Part shown: positions 61,413 to 64,000 of the stretch, in pieces
Position numbering within the stretch: the first letter of the stretch is position 1
Layout: each line of letters starts with the position of its first letter
Assembly: GCA_019244185.1 (NCBI GenBank)
Contig: JAFATB010000023.1
Span: 248,001 to 312,000, forward strand
From: Acidobacteriota bacterium
Lineage (GTDB): Bacteria; Acidobacteriota; Thermoanaerobaculia; Gp7-AA8
Direction of reading: 5' to 3'
DNA length: 64,000 nucleotides
Program-made: the position numbers and the translations under genes
The notes under the pieces: model-generated
Seen by the model: only the letters and a program-made list of their open reading frames with translations
The model's database searches: none
Told to the model about the DNA's origin: nothing

Positions 61413-61454
61413 ACGGTCGCGCTTCGCGCGTGACGCGGATCACAGAACCGACAA

Positions 61455-62090
61455 ATGAGCGAGGAAGCCAATCAGCGGATGATCCGCGACCAGATCGTCG
61501 CCCGCGGCGTCGCCGACGCGCGCGTCCTCGCCGCGTTCCGCGCCACGCCCCGCGAGCTCTTCGTCCCGCCCGCGTTCCGCCAGTCCGCGTACGACGACAA
61601 CCCGCTGCCGCTCGCGCACGGGCAGACGATCTCGCAGCCGTTCATCGTCGCGCTGATGACCGAGCTTCTGCAGCTGCGCGGCGATGAGAACGTTCTCGAG
61701 ATCGGCGCGGGCTCCGGCTACCAGACCGCGATCCTCGCGCGGCTCGCGCGCACGGTCTACAGCGCCGAGCTCGAGCCCGATCTCGCCGTGGCCGCGCGCG
61801 ACCGCCTCGCGCACCTCGGCATCGACAACGTCGAGCTGCGCGCCGGCGACGGCGTGGCGCTCTTTCAGGAGCACGCTCCGTTCGACGCGATCCTCTCCGC
61901 CGCCGCGCCAGAATTCTTTCCGGAAGCCCTGATCGACCAGCTTGCGGAAGGCGGGCGTTGCATCCTTCCGGTCGGCGCGGCCGACCTGCAGCATCTCTGG
62001 CTCGTCGAGAAACGCAACGGCCGCGTCGACCGGCAGCGGCTCGATGCCGTGCGCTTCGTCCCGCTGCGTGAGGGACGCGATCGGACGTAA
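61455..62090 (+). CDS. pcm: Protein-L-isoaspartate O-methyltransferase
   Basis: A 211-residue PCMT that methylates L-isoaspartyl residues for repair. It starts MSEEANQRMIRDQIVARGVA; DDNPLPLAHGQTISQPFIVA is the family's signature and VLEIGAGSGYQTAILARLA the SAM-binding motif I. AELEPDLA and ILSAAAPEFFP follow. Size is standard. Alone on the plus strand, 3' end 21 bp from queD's end. Confidence 0.95.
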   Translation: MSEEANQRMIRDQIVARGVADARVLAAFRATPRELFVPPAFRQSAYDDNPLPLAHGQTISQPFIVALMTELLQLRGDENVLEIGAGSGYQTAILARLARTVYSAELEPDLAVAARDRLAHLGIDNVELRAGDGVALFQEHAPFDAILSAAAPEFFPEALIDQLAEGGRCILPVGAADLQHLWLVEKRNGRVDRQRLDAVRFVPLREGRDRT

Positions 62091-62111
62091 GCGATCAACC
62101 GTAGGGTGCGA

Positions 62112-62477
62112 TCAGCCGTAGTAGTGGCAGCGCGAGGTGCAGGTCTCCTCGATCGTCACGCGATGAAGCTGCGGGACGAGCGACGCGAGCCGCGACCAGA
62201 TCCACATCGCCAGCCGCTCCGACGTCGGGTTCTCGAGTCCGGCCAGGTCGTTGAGCAGATAGTGATCGAGCTCGTCGACGATCGGGTCGACGGCGCGCTT
62301 GAGGTCGGCGAAATCCATTACCCAGCCGAGGTGCGGGTCGATGGGGCCGCGGACGGCGACCTCGCCGCGGAACGAGTGTCCGTGGATGCGGCGGCACTTG
62401 TGTCCCTCCGGCACGTTCGGGAGGAAGTGCGCGGCCTCGAAGCGGAAATCCTTCACGAGCTCGACGACGTCGCTCAC
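62112..62477 (-). CDS. queD: 6-carboxy-5,6,7,8-tetrahydropterin synthase QueD
   Basis: A 121-residue (from GTG 62477; ATG 62507 is an alternative adding ten residues) QueD/PTPS-family enzyme making 6-carboxytetrahydropterin for queuosine/7-deazaguanine synthesis. It has FRFEAAHFLPNV and CRRIHGHSFR, with the zinc-binding His residues, and ELDHYLLND. The second member of this pathway, queG, is at 4.8 kb. It is convergent with pcm and divergent from the holin-like gene. Confidence 0.93.
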   Translation of the reverse strand: MSDVVELVKDFRFEAAHFLPNVPEGHKCRRIHGHSFRGEVAVRGPIDPHLGWVMDFADLKRAVDPIVDELDHYLLNDLAGLENPTSERLAMWIWSRLASLVPQLHRVTIEETCTSRCHYYG

Positions 62478-62548
62478 GCCGCGGAGTGTATCGCCATGGA
62501 CGTGCAAACTCCGATCTGGTAAACGTCTTGCTGACGGACGTTCTCGTC

Positions 62549-62968
62549 ATGAGCGATTTCAGCGCAGCCGAGCAAGACCGGTCCCTCGGCACGATCATCA
62601 AGGACCTCACCGCCGATCTCTCGACGCTCTTCCGCAGCGAGATCGCGCTCCTCAAACTCGAGATCCGCGACACGCTCGCGAAGCTCGGCGGCGGCGCGGG
62701 TCTTCTTGCCGGCGCGCTGTTTCTCGGGTTCGTCGGACTCGCGTTTCTCTTCGTCACCATCACTCTCGGCTTGGTCGCGCTCGGCGTGCCGGCCTGGCTG
62801 TCGGCGCTGATCGTCACGGTCGTGCTCTTCATCGGCGCGGGCGTGCTGGCCATGCTCGGCAAGAAGAAGCTCTCGGGCGTGCAGTTCGTCCCGAGCCAGT
62901 CCGTCGAGCAGATCAAATCCGACATCGACACGATCAAAGCGGACATCGCCCGCGTGAGGAGCAGGTAA
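62549..62968 (+). CDS. Holin-superfamily-like membrane protein (DUF1469 type)
   Basis: A 139-residue protein of the Phage_holin_3_6/DUF1469 type: an amphipathic N-terminal region (LGTIIKDLTADLSTLFRSEI), then two hydrophobic helices (LLAGALFLGFVGLAFLFVTI and SALIVTVVLFIGAGVLAML). Chromosomal members of this type are not phage lysis proteins. It begins ATG 62549. The DUF3618-like gene follows at once with no gap. Confidence 0.8.
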   Translation: MSDFSAAEQDRSLGTIIKDLTADLSTLFRSEIALLKLEIRDTLAKLGGGAGLLAGALFLGFVGLAFLFVTITLGLVALGVPAWLSALIVTVVLFIGAGVLAMLGKKKLSGVQFVPSQSVEQIKSDIDTIKADIARVRSR

Positions 62969-63283
62969 ATGGCGGTCATGGATGAAAAGGCGAGCATCGA
63001 GCACGAGATCGCCCGCGCGCGGAACGACTTCGGCAATCGCATCGACGAGCTCGATCGCACGTTGCGCACGAACTACGATCCGGGCACGCTCGCGCGCCAG
63101 TACGCGCCGCAGATCGTCGCCGGCGGCGCGGTCCTCGGCGTCATCGTCGGCTTCGGCCTGCCGAAGGTCTTCCGCAAGCTCGTGACGTGGGGCGTGCCGC
63201 TCGCGATCGTCGGCATGACCATCAAGAACGTACGCGAGCGCAAAGACGCCGAAGAAGCGCGCACGATGGTCGGGCTGGCGTAG
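62969..63283 (+). CDS. DUF3618-like membrane protein
   Basis: A 104-residue protein with an N-terminal charged coil (KASIEHEIARARNDFGNRID) and a central hydrophobic glycine-rich segment (IVAGGAVLGVIVGFGLP), the pattern of DUF3618 proteins. It is encoded directly after the holin-like gene (stop TAA next to ATG), as such pairs often are, and the two may associate in the inner membrane. Role unknown. Confidence 0.8.
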   Translation: MAVMDEKASIEHEIARARNDFGNRIDELDRTLRTNYDPGTLARQYAPQIVAGGAVLGVIVGFGLPKVFRKLVTWGVPLAIVGMTIKNVRERKDAEEARTMVGLA

Positions 63284-63416
63284 GCGCGTCAGGCGGCGAT
63301 GCGAGCAGCAACGGACTGCGTGCGATCGAACGCGGGCGGCTTTCGCCTGCGATCGAACAGCGTCCGATCATCGTCTGCGATCCGGGGCTGATCGATCCGC
63401 GGCCGTGCCGTGGCGG

Positions 63417-64000
63417 TTACGCCGTGGCGCTCTGCATCTCCGCGAGCGCCATCTCCAGTGCGGCGCTCTTGAGCTGCTCCTGTTCGCTGAGGTACTCGAC
63501 CTCGGCCTGGCGCGTGGCGGCGGAGGAGAGCTCGCGTTGGCCGAGGATGCAGGACCAGACCAGGAAGACGTCTTCGAAGGCGACCCAGCCGGCATGTTCG
63601 AGGAAGCGCCACCATTCGGGGTTGGCGACGCCGTAGACCGACTCCGGCCAGAGGATGCCGCGCAAGAAGTGGTCGGCGGCGACGACGATAGTCGCGGTCA
63701 GAATGACGGTCCAGTCGAGATAGAACGCGAGGAACGCCAGCGACCCGAAGACGTGAAAGTGCGTTTCGATGCGGCCGCCGGTGAGGTGGATGAGCAAGGC
63801 CGACGACAGCATCTGCGAAGCGGCGATGACGTGGCGCGTCATCAACCTTCCGGGCCGCAGGAGCGCGAGCAGCACGGGCAGGATCGTGATTCCCGCTCCG
63901 GCGAGCACCGCCACCCAGACGTGCATGTGCAGCGCGCGCTCTTTCCCTTCCCATGCATAGGGCGAGACGACGAGCGCGCCGATGATGCCGGCGACGTACT
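63417..64000 (-). CDS. Membrane sensor-like protein, 5'-partial
   Basis: The gene runs off the right edge; the visible part has five or six hydrophobic segments and the motif HLTGGRIETHFHVFGSLAFL, followed by a DHFLRGILWPESVYG segment, as in membrane input domains found in front of histidine kinases and GGDEF proteins. But it stops after a short coiled tail (LKSAALEMALAEMQSA), with no output domain. It may be a stand-alone sensor, or an output partner may be encoded elsewhere. An in-frame ATG at 63926 is probably internal, as conserved membrane sequence continues upstream of it. Confidence 0.8.
   Translation of the reverse strand, partial: YVAGIIGALVVSPYAWEGKERALHMHVWVAVLAGAGITILPVLLALLRPGRLMTRHVIAASQMLSSALLIHLTGGRIETHFHVFGSLAFLAFYLDWTVILTATIVVAADHFLRGILWPESVYGVANPEWWRFLEHAGWVAFEDVFLVWSCILGQRELSSAATRQAEVEYLSEQEQLKSAALEMALAEMQSATA

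Noticed and set aside
62549..63283. A prophage remnant because of the holin-like gene
   Set aside because: DUF1469-type holin-like and DUF3618 proteins are common chromosomal pairs, and no other phage gene is nearby.

Overview
The window reads as chromosomal DNA of a high-GC (by eye about two thirds G+C), Gram-negative, non-enteric bacterium. A lipobox-bearing MltD-type transglycosylase, an outer-membrane beta-barrel and O-antigen/capsule-type machinery point to a diderm. The MglA-like GTPase with a long Pro/Ala tail, the GAF-AAA+-Fis regulator, the AmrS radical SAM enzyme and the overall style resemble Acidobacteriota (Thermoanaerobaculia/Vicinamibacteria-like). That placement is an impression, not a demonstration. 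No rRNA, tRNA, CRISPR array, transposase or phage structural gene was seen.

Layout. (1) 1-16.5 kb, mostly minus strand: a broken-off GH1 beta-glucosidase, a secreted six-hairpin glycosidase-like protein, a near-perfect 180-bp palindrome, a small-peptide/Cys-rich pair, queG, a membrane metallophosphoesterase, a PHP phosphoesterase, a histone-H1-like protein, ileS, an Abhydrolase_10-like protein, mltD, an MglA-like GTPase and a DUF2520 protein. (2) 16.5-21.3 kb, plus strand: a regulatory block with a small TPR-like protein, a GAF-AAA+-Fis activator, a tiny membrane protein, an RsbW-like kinase, a STAS antagonist and a GAF-GAF-SpoIIE phosphatase, together a partner-switching module. (3) 21.3-33.2 kb: metabolism and transport (enoyl-CoA hydratase, CaxA antiporter, PAP2 protein, AmrS, Rieske protein, hydrolase, BtuF-like protein, GT39-like protein, DppBC permeases, TldE/TldD). 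(4) 33.2-34.5 kb: two tandem MNT/HEPN toxin-antitoxin-type pairs that are a duplication with conserved ends and a diverged middle.

(5) 34.5-61.3 kb: a large exopolysaccharide locus. One minus-strand arm (61.1 to 45.5 kb) carries a parallel beta-helix protein, a GIPC-transferase-like protein, Wzz-, Wzy/ligase- and Wzx-type proteins, a phosphotransferase, a beta-barrel, a methyltransferase, an initiating sugar-phosphate transferase and three GT4 enzymes, one fused to a kinase-like domain. Many of these genes overlap by 1-11 bp. A second minus-strand arm (41.2 to 35.5 kb) carries an asparagine-synthase-type amidotransferase, GT4, GT2 and a UDP-sugar dehydrogenase. Between the arms lie two tandem plus-strand secreted proteins resembling the large subunit of N,N-dimethylformamidase. 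Upstream of the beta-helix gene is a very good c-di-GMP-I (GEMM-I) riboswitch on the minus strand, which ties the entry to this locus to c-di-GMP. (6) 61.4-64 kb: pcm, queD, a holin-like/DUF3618 pair and the 5'-truncated gene of a membrane sensor-like domain.

The most interesting items are the riboswitch-headed exopolysaccharide locus with its tandem formamidase-like proteins, the duplicated MNT/HEPN unit, the long palindrome at 4 kb and the small-peptide/Cys-rich pair beside it.
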